A stretch of 64,000 nucleotides of DNA from assembly GCA_029261655.1 (NCBI GenBank), contig JAJDAY010000021.1, positions 1-64,000 of the forward strand. The letters run 5' to 3'. Origin of the DNA: Nitrospinaceae bacterium. Its GTDB lineage: Bacteria; Nitrospinota; Nitrospinia; Nitrospinales; VA-1. Made by a program: the position numbers and the translations under genes. The notes under the pieces were generated by a model. That model worked only from the letters and a program-made list of their open reading frames with translations, was not told the origin of the DNA and did no database searches. Shown here one piece after another: positions 50,580 through 60,160 of this stretch. How positions within the stretch are numbered: position 1 is the stretch's first letter; every line of letters begins with the position of its first letter.

Positions 50580-53500
50580 ATGGCCAATCCTGAAATGTTC
50601 AGATTTTCCATTGACCGTGGCGGAACGTTCACCGATATCTACGCTGAAATACCTGGCGAACCCGGCTACCGGGTCCTCAAACTACTCTCCGAAAACCCTG
50701 ACCGCTATGACGACGCTCCTTTGGAAGGTATCCGTAGAATATTTCAAGAGCAGGGTGCGCTGACGGCAGGGGGAGTCGATGCAAGCCGGATTGAATGGGT
50801 GCGTATGGGAACCACTGTGGCCACCAACGCTTTGCTGGAAAGAAAGGGTGCCAGAACGGCTCTTCTCATCACAAAAGGTTTTCACGATTTACTGCAAATT
50901 GGCAAGCAAAACCGCCCTCGCATTTTTGACCTGGAAATTAAAAAACCAGATCTTCTTTATGAAAAAGTTGTAGAAATTGATGGGCGGGTGAGGCTGGCCG
51001 GTCAGGTTTCGCCTGACGATGCCAGTCCTGTTGCTAAAGGATTGACCGGGGAAAAGGTGGAGATCCTGAAAGCTCCGGATCTTAAAAAGTTACGCCATGA
51101 ACTTGGCAAGCTACTTGAAGAGGGGTTTGAGAGCCTCGCGATTGTTTTGTTGCATGCTTTCACCTATCCGGTTCATGAATTGTTGGTAGGCGCATTGGCG
51201 GAAGAGATGGGCTTTACCCAGATTTCCCTGTCCAGCCAGGTCATGCCCCGCATTAAAATTGTAGATCGAGGGCAAACCTGTTGCGTCGATGCCTATCTGA
51301 CGCCACTCATCCGCAAATATATTGAAGGGTTTCGTTCCGGTTTTCATCCGAGTGGTGATCCAGACTTATTTTTCATGCAGTCGGACGGTGGATTGGGACG
51401 GGCGGAGTGTTTCACCGGAAGCCGGGCGATTCTTTCCGGTCCCGCAGGAGGCGTGGTCGGGTATGCCATGACGACGTTTGACGAGGAATCCCGTGAACCG
51501 GTAATCGGCTTTGACATGGGAGGAACGTCCACAGACGTTTCCCGTTTTGATGGCGAGTACGAATGGTCGCATGAAACCGAAGTGTCGGGGGTTCATTTGC
51601 AGGTTCCGCAATTTGCAATCCGTACGGTGGCGGCGGGAGGAGGGTCGCGTCTGTTTTTCAAAAATGGCGCGTTTGTAGTGGGCCCGGAATCGTCTGGAGC
51701 GTATCCCGGTCCGGTGTGTTACAGGAACGACGGTCCGTTGTCACTCACCGATGCCAACCTGGTTTTAGGGCGATTACTCCCGGAATTTTTCCCAAAAATT
51801 TTTGGAACTCAGGAAGATCAATCTCTGGACCTGGATGCAAGCCGCCATGCGTTTCGAAACCTTACGAATAAAATCAACGCTCATTTGAAAGAGATTAAAA
51901 GATTGCCGATGACGCTTGAGGAAGTGGCTCACGGATACATTGCCGTGGCCAATGAAAACATGGCGCGTCCGATCCGTGAAATTTCCATTGCCCGTGGCCA
52001 TGACATTAAAGAGCATGTCCTGGCATGTTTTGGCGGGGCAGGGGGGCAACATGCCTGTGCCCTGGCCCGTGCTCTTGGAATCAGGAAGATTTATATTCAC
52101 CGTTTCGCCGGGATACTATCGGCTTATGGTTTGGGATTGGCGGATGTGGTAGTGGAAAAACAGGAGCCCGCCTCTCGGATTCTTGCAGAACCCTCTTTGC
52201 CCGGTCTTTTGGCGCGTCTGGATGATTTGACTGAACGGACGAAAGCAGATTTGAGTCGGCAGGGAAATTTTCAACAAGTGGAAATCCGCCGCTACCTGAA
52301 TCTGCGCTACCGGGGAACGGATACGGCGATGATGATTCTTGAAAGTCCCGGGACGGATTTCAAAACGGAATTTATCAGGTCTCACAAACGCGAGTTTGGT
52401 TTCGAGGTTTCGGGCAGGGACATCCGGGTGGATGATTTTAGGGTACGGGTCACGGGGAAGTCGCAGGGAATAAAGAAAATCAGGGTTCCCAAAAAATCCG
52501 CTCCGGCAGTGCCTGTTTCTCATGGGCAATGTTATTTTGCAGGGGGATGGAAAAATACACCCGCCTATTTACAGCCAGCTTTGGGTGCGGGAGAAAAAAT
52601 TTCGGGCCCTGCTATTTTAATCGATCAAACATCGACTCTGCTTCTGGAGCCTGGTTGTGAGGCCACGGTGACGGAATTTGGCGATGTGGAGATCGAGGTA
52701 GCTTTTTTGCCGGAACCGGGCATTGAACAGGAAGTGGACCCGGTTCAATTAACCATTTTTGGTAACCGCTTCATGTCCATCGCCGAACAAATGGGCTGCG
52801 CCCTTAAGCGAACGGCCATATCCACCAATATCAAAGAGCGCCATGATTTTTCCTGCGCGGTCTTTGGCCCAGTGGGTGACCTGGTGGCCAACGCTCCTCA
52901 TCAACCTGTCCATTTAGGCGCTATGGGCGAGGCTGTCAGGAGGCAGATGGAAATTCAGGGGGATGACATTCAACCGGGCGATGTCTGGGTGACCAATCAT
53001 CCCATTGCCGGGGGCAGTCATTTGCCGGACATCACGGTCATCACGCCGGTTCTTAAAGACGGACAACCGATTTTCTTTGTTGCCAGTCGAGGCCACCACG
53101 CGGATGTCGGCGGCATCTCCCCTGGGTCCATGCCGCCTTTTTCAAGAACTCTCGAGGAAGAGGGCGTGTGCATCCTTTCATTTAAACTGGTCGAAAATGG
53201 CGAATTTCAAGAACAGGGCATTGTTAATTTATTGACTGCATCGGCTCAGGAATCTAAAAATTATGCGGTCACCGGAACTCGGGCACTGGCGGATAACTTA
53301 GCCGACCTCAAGGCTCAGATCGCCGCCAATCAAAAGGGCATCGAACTGATTGATGAAATGGTTCGGCGTTATTCTCTGTCGGTGGTGCAGGCGTATACGC
53401 GGCATTTGCAGGACCATGCAGGGGAGTCGGTGGCTCAGGTTTTGCGAGATATCGCGCGAACCAAAAACCTGGCATCGGTGGCTGTTCTTACAGCGGAAGA

Positions 53501-54317
53501 AATGTTGGACGATGGCAGTCCCATTCATCTTCGCCTGACCATTGACCCAAAAGAAGGGAGTGCGGTGTTCGATTTTTCCGGCACGGCAAGGCAGGTCAAG
53601 GGGAATCTGAACGCTCCCCGTGCCGTCACTCATTCGGTGATTTTGTATTGCCTGCGCTGTCTGGTAAAAAGCGATATTCCTTTAAATCAAGGTTGTCTGA
53701 ACAAAATCCGCATCGTCATAGAAGACGGATCCCTGCTCGCGCCATCGGAACATGCCGCCGTGGCGGCGGGGAACGTTTTGACTTCGCAACGATTGACCGA
53801 TGTCATCTTAAAAGCATTCGGGGTGTGCGCGGGATCACAGGGGTGCATGAACAATTTAACCTTTGGCAATTCCGATTTCGGTTATTATGAAACCATTGGC
53901 GGCGGAGCGGGAGCGGGGCCGGGATGGCATGGCCAATCGGGCGTACATACTCACATGACCAATACCCGCATTACGGACCCGGAAATCCTGGAAAGCCGAT
54001 ACCCGGTTCTTCTGAGAGAGTTTTCCATTCGTAAAGGCTCCGGTGGCGCGGGATTGTATCGGGGAGGCGACGGCCTGATCCGGGAAATTGAGTTTTTAAA
54101 ACCACTCAATGTCGCTATTCTTTCCGAAAGACGGGTTTATCCCCCTTATGGCTTGGAAGGCGGGGAACCGGGAGCCTTAGGGCAAAACCTTTTTCTCAAA
54201 AGAGACGGTTCGCAAATGGATTTGGGCGGCAAAAACGAAATCAAGGCCCAGCCCGGTGACCGCATTCGCATCCTCACTCCAGGGGGAGGGGGGTATGAAA
54301 GACTTAAAATCCAATAA
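50580..54317 (+). CDS. HyuA-HyuB fusion, 5-oxoprolinase type
   Basis: 1245 residues from ATG 50580, close to the 1250-1290 of 5-oxoprolinases. The N-terminal ~690 residues are HyuA with its ATP-binding actin-like fold ([15 protein letters not shown] at 9-23, [14 protein letters not shown] near 305, AAGGGSR near 355); the C-terminal ~520 are HyuB ([19 protein letters not shown] near 725, [18 protein letters not shown] near 800, [20 protein letters not shown] near 1105). Fusion of the two halves is the eukaryote-like form of 5-oxoprolinase, which opens 5-oxoproline to glutamate with ATP; hydantoinases are the alternative. The clear glutathione cycle is not otherwise visible here. Confidence 0.9.
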   Translation: MANPEMFRFSIDRGGTFTDIYAEIPGEPGYRVLKLLSENPDRYDDAPLEGIRRIFQEQGALTAGGVDASRIEWVRMGTTVATNALLERKGARTALLITKGFHDLLQIGKQNRPRIFDLEIKKPDLLYEKVVEIDGRVRLAGQVSPDDASPVAKGLTGEKVEILKAPDLKKLRHELGKLLEEGFESLAIVLLHAFTYPVHELLVGALAEEMGFTQISLSSQVMPRIKIVDRGQTCCVDAYLTPLIRKYIEGFRSGFHPSGDPDLFFMQSDGGLGRAECFTGSRAILSGPAGGVVGYAMTTFDEESREPVIGFDMGGTSTDVSRFDGEYEWSHETEVSGVHLQVPQFAIRTVAAGGGSRLFFKNGAFVVGPESSGAYPGPVCYRNDGPLSLTDANLVLGRLLPEFFPKIFGTQEDQSLDLDASRHAFRNLTNKINAHLKEIKRLPMTLEEVAHGYIAVANENMARPIREISIARGHDIKEHVLACFGGAGGQHACALARALGIRKIYIHRFAGILSAYGLGLADVVVEKQEPASRILAEPSLPGLLARLDDLTERTKADLSRQGNFQQVEIRRYLNLRYRGTDTAMMILESPGTDFKTEFIRSHKREFGFEVSGRDIRVDDFRVRVTGKSQGIKKIRVPKKSAPAVPVSHGQCYFAGGWKNTPAYLQPALGAGEKISGPAILIDQTSTLLLEPGCEATVTEFGDVEIEVAFLPEPGIEQEVDPVQLTIFGNRFMSIAEQMGCALKRTAISTNIKERHDFSCAVFGPVGDLVANAPHQPVHLGAMGEAVRRQMEIQGDDIQPGDVWVTNHPIAGGSHLPDITVITPVLKDGQPIFFVASRGHHADVGGISPGSMPPFSRTLEEEGVCILSFKLVENGEFQEQGIVNLLTASAQESKNYAVTGTRALADNLADLKAQIAANQKGIELIDEMVRRYSLSVVQAYTRHLQDHAGESVAQVLRDIARTKNLASVAVLTAEEMLDDGSPIHLRLTIDPKEGSAVFDFSGTARQVKGNLNAPRAVTHSVILYCLRCLVKSDIPLNQGCLNKIRIVIEDGSLLAPSEHAAVAAGNVLTSQRLTDVILKAFGVCAGSQGCMNNLTFGNSDFGYYETIGGGAGAGPGWHGQSGVHTHMTNTRITDPEILESRYPVLLREFSIRKGSGGAGLYRGGDGLIREIEFLKPLNVAILSERRVYPPYGLEGGEPGALGQNLFLKRDGSQMDLGGKNEIKAQPGDRIRILTPGGGGYERLKIQ

Positions 54318-54456
54318 TTTAAAAAAATACATATAAATTTTGATGTAAAAATGTTTATAATAGGCTTTGAAGCTTGGGTGAATGATTCCTCCCCTGTTAT
54401 TGGGGTGTCTTGAAATACGAAACCAAATTATCAGCAACTGTCAGGAGGCTATGATT

Positions 54457-55128
54457 ATGAAAATAAGCGCAGGAATAATTTTATTAACCCTCGTTTCGTT
54501 GATCGGTTGCGCCACGCCGCCGCCTTACACTCAACAAACGGGTGTTGACAGTTCGCCCGGCAGGCCGACGGTTTATGAGGATGTTAATACCCCAGGCCGG
54601 GTGGCGGGGATCGGGCTGGAATCTCAGGACGTGGCCAGCATGACGGACAAAATGATGGGCGATATGCTGGCAACGCCCATTTTGGCGAATCGGAATGTTC
54701 CTCCCAGAGTCATCATTGATTCCGAATATTTCAGGAACGAAAGTTCCTCCCGCATCAACAAAAATATCATCACCGACCGGTTGCGGGTCAATTTGAACCG
54801 GGCTTCTAATGGCCGCATGCTTTTTGTGGGCCGGCATTACGCGGACATGGTTGAAAAAGAGAGGTCTTTGAAAAGAGGCGCCGATGGTGCGGATGGAGCC
54901 CCCGTTGTGGACAGGGGAACGATAAAAGCTTCCCGCTCGACGCTCGGTGGAGATTTTCGTCTGGGAGGCCGGATAACGACTCTGGACGCCGTCAATACTG
55001 AATCCGGGCAGGCCAGCCGCACGCACCAGATCATTTATGAGATGGTCGATCTGGAATCGGGGTTGATCGTTTGGAGCGGAATTTATGATTTCAAAAAATC
55101 AGCCCGCGACAACATTATTTATAGATAG
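54457..55128 (+). CDS. lpoB: LpoB-type penicillin-binding protein activator lipoprotein
   Basis: 223 residues from ATG 54457, with AGGAGG 8 bases upstream (ATG 54451 is too close). Signal peptide with lipobox LIGC (C18), so an outer-membrane lipoprotein. RVAGIGLESQDVASMTDKMMGDML and the later GGDFRLGGRITTLD and YEMVDLESGLIVWSG blocks match the LpoB/YcfM fold, which stimulates the peptidoglycan synthase PBP1b. A Pro-rich linker (ATPPPYTQQ) follows the lipidated Cys. First of three lipoprotein genes transcribed together. Confidence 0.88.
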   Translation: MKISAGIILLTLVSLIGCATPPPYTQQTGVDSSPGRPTVYEDVNTPGRVAGIGLESQDVASMTDKMMGDMLATPILANRNVPPRVIIDSEYFRNESSSRINKNIITDRLRVNLNRASNGRMLFVGRHYADMVEKERSLKRGADGADGAPVVDRGTIKASRSTLGGDFRLGGRITTLDAVNTESGQASRTHQIIYEMVDLESGLIVWSGIYDFKKSARDNIIYR

Positions 55129-55138
55129 AGGGTGTCCG

Positions 55139-56359
55139 TTGATTCGATTTTTTGCCGCTAGATTCAATCGGTGGGTTTTGTGTTGTCTGCTGGTTTCCGG
55201 TTGTGCGTCCACCACGGATTACGAAATCGTCCAGGTATCCGACGGCGTGATGACCGCCTACCTGGAAAACAAGCCGTCTCTGCTCCACTATCATTACACG
55301 CGGGTGCTGAGGGAAGGTCGCCGCAATCTGGTGCTCAACCATATGAGAGCCGGCCTGGCGGCGATGGAACTTGGAGAATTTGATCTTGCTGAAGAGTCGT
55401 TTGACATTGCTCTTCTCAATATCGAGTCGGTGTACACCGACGATGAAAATGCCGCCAAAGCCCGCAGTCTCTGGTATGAAGAAGGGCGCAAGGATTTCAA
55501 AGGCGAGCCTTATGAGCGGGCGATGGCATATTACTACCGCGGTTTGCTGTATATCCTCAAAGGCGATTATGAAAATGCACGCGCGTCTTTCAAGGGCGGG
55601 TTGCTGCAGGATACGATGGCCGAGGAGACGACCTATCAGGCCGACTTCGCCCTGTTGATTTTTCTGGAAGGATGGTCGTCCATGATGCTCGGCGACTGGG
55701 ATATGGCTCAGGCGTCTTTTAAAGAGGTGCAAAAATATCGCCCCGACTTTGTGATCCCGCATCGAGATCACAATGTTCTGCTGATTGCCGAAACCGGTAA
55801 TGCGCCGCGAAAAATGGCGGTGGGCAGAGGCGGCGCGGCGCTTGGCTTTATAGAGGGGCAGGGTTCCCGGGAAGATGGCATTCGCTTTGTGAGCGGCCAA
55901 TCGGCGTACACCGGGTTTCCAATCGAGAATATTTTCTGGCAGGCCAACACCCGTGGCGGACGCCAGGTGGATCATATCCTGGCGGGCAAGGTCAGTTTTC
56001 GGGAAACCAATGAGGTCATGGGGCAAACTCTGACGCAATTGTCTTTAGCCACCCTGTCCATGTCTCCGCAGTTTGGCGACGACGCGGGAGTGGTGGCTAT
56101 CGTGGCGGGCATCATTGGCCTTGTGGGTCTGGGACAGCAGGCGGTTGCGGAACGCACTCAAACCCAGGCCGATACCCGCTATTGGGACAATCTTCCCGAC
56201 CGGGTTCATGTGGTCACGTTGAATTCAGAGGACAGCGATCGCGATCTGAAAGCAGAATTTATAAAACCCAATGGGCGTCGAATCGCAAACTTGGATAAAA
56301 AAATAACCATCACCCCTGTTAATGACAGATCAGGATTTGCCTGGGTCCGGCCAAGATAA
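55139..56359 (+). CDS. TPR lipoprotein (COG3014-like)
   Basis: 406 residues from TTG 55139, with GAGGGTG upstream; a longer frame from 55085 overlaps the lpoB end and ignores the signal peptide. MIRFFAARFNRWVLCCLLVSGC gives lipobox LVSGC with C22. TPR-like repeats cover about residues 65-215 (MAYYYRGLLYILKGDYENARASFKG). The C-terminal half has a glycine-rich hydrophobic segment (VVAIVAGIIGLVGLGQQAV). COG3014 proteins are regularly encoded beside LpoB and a YcfL-like lipoprotein, as here; the precise job in cell-wall synthesis is unknown. Confidence 0.82.
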   Translation: MIRFFAARFNRWVLCCLLVSGCASTTDYEIVQVSDGVMTAYLENKPSLLHYHYTRVLREGRRNLVLNHMRAGLAAMELGEFDLAEESFDIALLNIESVYTDDENAAKARSLWYEEGRKDFKGEPYERAMAYYYRGLLYILKGDYENARASFKGGLLQDTMAEETTYQADFALLIFLEGWSSMMLGDWDMAQASFKEVQKYRPDFVIPHRDHNVLLIAETGNAPRKMAVGRGGAALGFIEGQGSREDGIRFVSGQSAYTGFPIENIFWQANTRGGRQVDHILAGKVSFRETNEVMGQTLTQLSLATLSMSPQFGDDAGVVAIVAGIIGLVGLGQQAVAERTQTQADTRYWDNLPDRVHVVTLNSEDSDRDLKAEFIKPNGRRIANLDKKITITPVNDRSGFAWVRPR

Positions 56360-56461
56360 GCCCGGAAATTTTTTGAGCGCCGGGGTGGTGCCGGACCTGA
56401 TTTTAATGACGCCCGGCTTTAAGGCTGGAACAAATATTTACGTTTTTTGGAGGCTTCAACC

Positions 56462-56971
56462 ATGATTGGAATGATGAAAACCGGTTTCACTGTGATTATT
56501 GCGGGGCTGTTCATGGCCGGGTGCGCCACCACCGACCCTTGCGTAAACATTCTGCAGGAAAAACCTCTGGAGCCAGGAATCAAGATGAATTCCGTCAATA
56601 TCATCGACACCTCCCTGTATTATGAAATGGTGGGGGGCACGTATTGCGATGGTGTGCGGGTCGCTCCCACCACCGAAGAGGTGAATTCCGGTGTGGTCAC
56701 ACGGTACAAGATCTCCGTTCAGGAAACCCAAAGCGACCGGACGAATACAGGGACGATGCAGGTCTGGACCATTTTGCGCAATCACACCAATTTCCCCTTA
56801 CAGGTTGAGGGGCGAACCCAGTTTTTCGACAGTCATAAAACCCCTGTGGAAGAAATGACTGCCTGGCAGCGGGTACAATTACCACCTAAAAGTATCGGAA
56901 CCTATAAGGTTCAATCCACGCGCAGAGATGAGGGGATGAGCTTTTACATCGAAATTCGCGAAGGCCGGTAG
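56462..56971 (+). CDS. YcfL-like (DUF1425) lipoprotein
   Basis: 169 residues from ATG 56462, GGAGG 8 bases upstream. Signal peptide with lipobox MAGC (C21). The rest is a beta-rich domain: VWTILRNHTNFPLQVEGRTQFFDSHKTPVEE and AWQRVQLPPKSIGTYKVQS, the pattern of YcfL/DUF1425 periplasmic proteins that sit next to lpoB in E. coli. Family assignment rests on this pattern and the neighbour, so it is moderate. It ends the three-lipoprotein operon; 53 bp later is the convergent pterin dehydratase. Confidence 0.72.
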   Translation: MIGMMKTGFTVIIAGLFMAGCATTDPCVNILQEKPLEPGIKMNSVNIIDTSLYYEMVGGTYCDGVRVAPTTEEVNSGVVTRYKISVQETQSDRTNTGTMQVWTILRNHTNFPLQVEGRTQFFDSHKTPVEEMTAWQRVQLPPKSIGTYKVQSTRRDEGMSFYIEIREGR

Positions 56972-57024
56972 AACCTGGGAGAACAGGAAGAATTTTTCCA
57001 CAAAAAGGTTGAGCAAAGTTTTTC

Positions 57025-57330
57025 TTAAAACAAAGCGTCCATTTTCTGCGCCATCTGTACGTCCGCCAGTGTGACCCCACTTGTCGTGTGGGTCCAGTAG
57101 CGGACGGATATTCTCTTGTATTGAATCAGAATGTCGGGGTGATGGTTGTTTGCCTCCGCAAGCTCGGCGACTTGATGGACGAAATCAATCCCTCCCATGA
57201 ACGATTGCGCGTGTTTGACCCGTTCGATGTAAGGCATTGCCTTTTCGTTTTTTTTGATTTTCCATTCCGGCGCCATTTCCTTTAATTTTTCTTCCAGTTC
57301 CGCTTCGGTTAAAGCTGTTTTTTCGACCAT
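57025..57330 (-). CDS. phhB: Pterin-4a-carbinolamine dehydratase
   Basis: 101 residues from ATG 57330. Recycles the carbinolamine form of pterin cofactors and may have additional pterin roles. Diagnostic ELAEANNHHPDI, IQYKRISVRYWTH (start) and GVTLADVQMAQKMD are present; the active-site histidines are in NNHHPD and WTHTT. Length is standard (about 100). No phenylalanine hydroxylase is nearby, so a pterin task other than Phe oxidation is possible, for example molybdopterin-related. Last gene of the leftward cytochrome b operon or independent (35 bp gap). Confidence 0.93.
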   Translation of the reverse strand: MVEKTALTEAELEEKLKEMAPEWKIKKNEKAMPYIERVKHAQSFMGGIDFVHQVAELAEANNHHPDILIQYKRISVRYWTHTTSGVTLADVQMAQKMDALF

Positions 57331-57364
57331 TTGAACCTTCCCTTTTCTGATTGATTGAGTAGCG

Positions 57365-57811
57365 CTATTTTTCCAACCCTAAAGCATAATGGTAAAAAAC
57401 CTCATCTTTGAGATAGCCTAGAGACTCGTAGAGTTTTTGCGCAGGAACATTTAAGGATTGAGTGGCACATTGAATTCGTAGCGCACCCGTTGCCTCGGCA
57501 TGTTTTTTCGCGGCTTCCATGAGTTGTTTTGCAACCTCTTTTCGTCGATAAGGTTCCGCGACAAACAGGTCATTCAATATCCAAATCCGCTGCATTGATA
57601 CCGAGGAATAACTTGGATAAAGCTGAATAAAACCTGCCAGACGAGAGTGATCGTTCGCTGTATAAATTACCGAGTCATTTTTTTCGAAACGAGCTTTCAG
57701 GAAAGCAACCGCTCCTTCAATATCCGACTCCTGTTGATAAAAGTTGCGGTAATCATCAAACAACTCAGCAATTTCCTGGACTCGTTCTGAGTCGGCCAGA
57801 GTCACTTCCAT
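57365..57811 (-). CDS. GNAT-family N-acetyltransferase
   Basis: 148 residues from ATG 57811. An acetyl-CoA binding motif appears as LNDLFVAEPYRRKEVAKQLMEAA (motif A, [RQ]xxGx[GA] replaced by RRKEVAK) and a late beta-strand ALRIQCATQSLNVPAQKLYESLGY. Substrate unknown; length is normal for small GNATs. The gene is 13 bp behind the glutaredoxin-like gene. Confidence 0.86.
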   Translation of the reverse strand: MEVTLADSERVQEIAELFDDYRNFYQQESDIEGAVAFLKARFEKNDSVIYTANDHSRLAGFIQLYPSYSSVSMQRIWILNDLFVAEPYRRKEVAKQLMEAAKKHAEATGALRIQCATQSLNVPAQKLYESLGYLKDEVFYHYALGLEK

Positions 57812-57824
57812 CCTCTACCTTTCC

Positions 57825-58085
57825 TCATGGTCTGTTTTCCTGCAAAATTTTGTCCAGTTTTTTTCTGAGGGTGATCTCGTGCACCTTGAAGACAAAATGT
57901 TCCTCGTCATTGATCTTCAACACGGGAATTCTTTCTTTGTACAGCTCGAACAGATCGTTGTCGGATTCGATATCGGTGACTGTCAATTGCGCTGAATAAT
58001 CTTTGAGAACGCGGTCGACAATAATTTTGGCCTCGTCGCAGAGACAGCAGTCCTTTTTCGTCAGGATTTCCAGGGCGATGGGCAT
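57825..58085 (-). CDS. Glutaredoxin-like (DUF836) small thiol protein
   Basis: 86 residues from ATG 58085. Thioredoxin fold with CXXC (C13-C-L-C16) in KKDCCLCDEAKIIVDRVL and IPVLKINDEEHFVFKV with cis-Pro. DUF836 members are glutaredoxin-like, with an unknown physiological partner. It lies 30 bp after the cytochrome b gene, in line with electron-transfer or thiol chemistry in the same operon as TlpA. Confidence 0.88.
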   Translation of the reverse strand: MPIALEILTKKDCCLCDEAKIIVDRVLKDYSAQLTVTDIESDNDLFELYKERIPVLKINDEEHFVFKVHEITLRKKLDKILQENRP

Positions 58086-58115
58086 GGGTCAGGTGATAAG
58101 GAAAATAGCGGCGGG

Positions 58116-59129
58116 TCACATTTCGTGGGTCATGGTGGTGACCGTGCCCCAGATAATCAGGCCGATGATGCCAACGACCAGGATCGCCATGAAGGCCGTT
58201 GCCAGGGGCCGTTTTTTCCAGTGAGTTTCATCACTCCGGTCCACAAACGGGAGAACCAGAAGAGTCGTGGTCAGAACGATGGGTGCGACAATGAGAAAAG
58301 GCACCCACAGGTTTTCCAGTGCGTACAACCACACGAATTGCCAGGGCGGCTTGGTGACTTCCAGTCCGGCAATCGCTTTTTCTCCTAAAGGTGGGGCGAT
58401 CACCAGGGCCAGGAGACAGATGACGGCAAAAATCCCCGCTCCGGCGCGGGTCACATAAGCCAGGTGCTGGGTAAATTGAATCGTGCGCCCGCCCTCCGGT
58501 TTGTCCGGCTTCGGAGATACCTTGTGCAGTTTCATATAAAAAAGGTGCAGGCCCAGAATCGGAATGAGAACCAACGGGAGCATAGAGATATGCGCCATAT
58601 AGACTCTGCTCAAGAGCGGGACTCCCTGGGCAAACGCCTCGGTCAGTGGAAATCCGAATATCCCCATCTTTTCCACAGTCCAGAGAAAGTGGTCCAGCGC
58701 TTCGTAGGCTTCCTGATCCCATTTGAGCACCGTTCCCGTGAACAGCAGGTTCACAATGATCAGAAGCAGGACGACCCCGGTCAGCCAGTTGATCTCTCGT
58801 GGTTTTTTATAAGACGCGGTGAAATAGACGCGCAACATGTGGAGGATCATCGTCACCGTCAACACTTCCGCCGACCAGAAATGCACTCCGCGCAAAAACC
58901 AGCCCAGGTAAACCTGATCCATCAGATAATGCATGCTCTGGTTGGCGCGTTCGGGGTCGGGGACGTAAAACTGGGCCAGCAGGAACCCGCTGAGGATGAG
59001 AAGCTTCAGGGATACCAGTGACATCCCGCCCAGAGAATAGGGGATGGAGTTGGCATGCTCCTCGATATCGTATTGCAGGAGATTCAAGCCTAACCGGTCT
59101 TTAATCGTATCCAGCAAACCGTTTGCCAT
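58116..59129 (-). CDS. Cytochrome b (b6-type) of a quinol oxidoreductase
   Basis: 337 residues from ATG 59129. Integral membrane protein that moves electrons between quinol and a high-potential chain. About eight hydrophobic helices. Haem ligand pairs: H83 and H97 ([18 protein letters not shown]), and H180 and H195 (AHISMLPL...GLHLF). The 14 and 15 residue spacing equals cytochrome b6 (bc1-type has 14 and 14). In the C-terminal part the conserved PEWY Qo motif is PPWQ (261-264), losing the glutamate. No Rieske or cytochrome c1 gene is nearby in the window. Neighbours are a thioredoxin-like TlpA and Cys-rich proteins, which suggest a cytochrome assembly or nitrite-oxidation context. Confidence 0.9.
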   Translation of the reverse strand: MANGLLDTIKDRLGLNLLQYDIEEHANSIPYSLGGMSLVSLKLLILSGFLLAQFYVPDPERANQSMHYLMDQVYLGWFLRGVHFWSAEVLTVTMILHMLRVYFTASYKKPREINWLTGVVLLLIIVNLLFTGTVLKWDQEAYEALDHFLWTVEKMGIFGFPLTEAFAQGVPLLSRVYMAHISMLPLVLIPILGLHLFYMKLHKVSPKPDKPEGGRTIQFTQHLAYVTRAGAGIFAVICLLALVIAPPLGEKAIAGLEVTKPPWQFVWLYALENLWVPFLIVAPIVLTTTLLVLPFVDRSDETHWKKRPLATAFMAILVVGIIGLIIWGTVTTMTHEM

Positions 59130-59158
59130 GAGAGAGGCGAGCCCTTTCTATGGGATGA

Positions 59159-59572
59159 TTATTCGCAAGGTCGTTTGAAACTCAGCGCTCCAAAAATAAG
59201 TCCCGCAAATACTGTGATGCCAACCGCCGCGCCGTAGCCCTTTTGCTTTGAGGACACCCATTCACGTTTGGCAATTTCAACTTGCGGCATTTGATGATCC
59301 ATGCCGCCGGATTGATGGTCCATGTGTTCCATATCGCCAGGCATAACAGCAGGCTCGTCGGCAAAGATATCGGAGCGGGAAAGAGAAAAGTCGTCTTCTT
59401 CACCTGTTTGCGATTCAGCCCCATCGACAGCGTAAGGGGAATCGGCGGCAGGTTCCGGCTCTTCCATTTCCACAACAGGCTTTTTATGGCCTCCGTGAGC
59501 GTAAACGTTTTCTATGGAAAAGGAAACGAAAAGCAATCCCGCTAAAAGAATGAACACTCCTTGTCTGGTCAT
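59159..59572 (-). CDS. His/Met-rich membrane-anchored protein
   Basis: 137 residues from ATG 59572, 29 bp ahead of the cytochrome b gene. A signal peptide (FILLAGLLFVSFSIENVYA) leads to HGGHKK, an acidic middle, and MEHMDHQSGGMDHQM, a typical copper or other metal-binding cluster. A C-terminal helix (GYGAAVGITVFAGLIFGAL) anchors it, so the domain faces the periplasm. No family is recognised. It may carry metal for the cytochrome complex. Confidence 0.7.
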   Translation of the reverse strand: MTRQGVFILLAGLLFVSFSIENVYAHGGHKKPVVEMEEPEPAADSPYAVDGAESQTGEEDDFSLSRSDIFADEPAVMPGDMEHMDHQSGGMDHQMPQVEIAKREWVSSKQKGYGAAVGITVFAGLIFGALSFKRPCE

Positions 59573-59574
59573 AA

Positions 59575-60138
59575 TCAGGTTCCCAATGTCAATTGAGCGA
59601 AGGCTTCCATCATTTCATCGGTGGCCCAGTCATCCGGGCCGATCCTCTTGAATACAATGATACCCTCCCGGTTGACGATGAAGGTTTCCGGAACGCCGGT
59701 GGTTTTATAGTCCTTTTTGGCGACTTTACTTTCGGGGTCGAGCAAGACGGGAAACGTCAGGTTGTATTTTTTCATGAAAGGCTCGATCAGCGAAGGGTCT
59801 TTATCCACACTGATGGTCAGCATTTCAAAGCCGTGGTCTTTATACTTTTGATACAGTTTTTCCATCGACGGCATTTCCACTTCACAGGTACTGCACCAGG
59901 TGGCCCAGAAATTGATGAAAACGACCTTCCCCCGGTAATCCAGAAGACTGACCTTGCCGCCTGAAACCGATTCCAGCTCAAACGATGGCGCCAGGAAGGC
60001 CTCCGCCGGGTATTCCACTTTGAAAGGTTCCAGCTCAACTTTATTCAAAGTGGTGATGAATATGGAAAGAAGAGCCGTGACCAAAAAGGCGTACGGAATG
60101 TAAATGCTGATGGGTTTATTGTCTAAAGCTTTTTCCAT
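59575..60138 (-). CDS. TlpA/ResA-type thioredoxin-like protein
   Basis: 187 residues from ATG 60138. One N-terminal helix (YAFLVTALLSIFIT) then a periplasmic thioredoxin fold with WATWCSTCEVEMP (C82, C85) and TGVPETFIVNREG with cis-Pro. These proteins reduce cysteines for cytochrome c maturation or of copper-site chaperones. Neighbouring cytochrome b, His/Met-rich and Cys-cluster genes fit that. Length is as expected (about 180). Start and stop almost touch the next gene (3 bp). Confidence 0.93.
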   Translation of the reverse strand: MEKALDNKPISIYIPYAFLVTALLSIFITTLNKVELEPFKVEYPAEAFLAPSFELESVSGGKVSLLDYRGKVVFINFWATWCSTCEVEMPSMEKLYQKYKDHGFEMLTISVDKDPSLIEPFMKKYNLTFPVLLDPESKVAKKDYKTTGVPETFIVNREGIIVFKRIGPDDWATDEMMEAFAQLTLGT

Positions 60139-60160
60139 GGTTTGTGCTCGTAATAATTTT

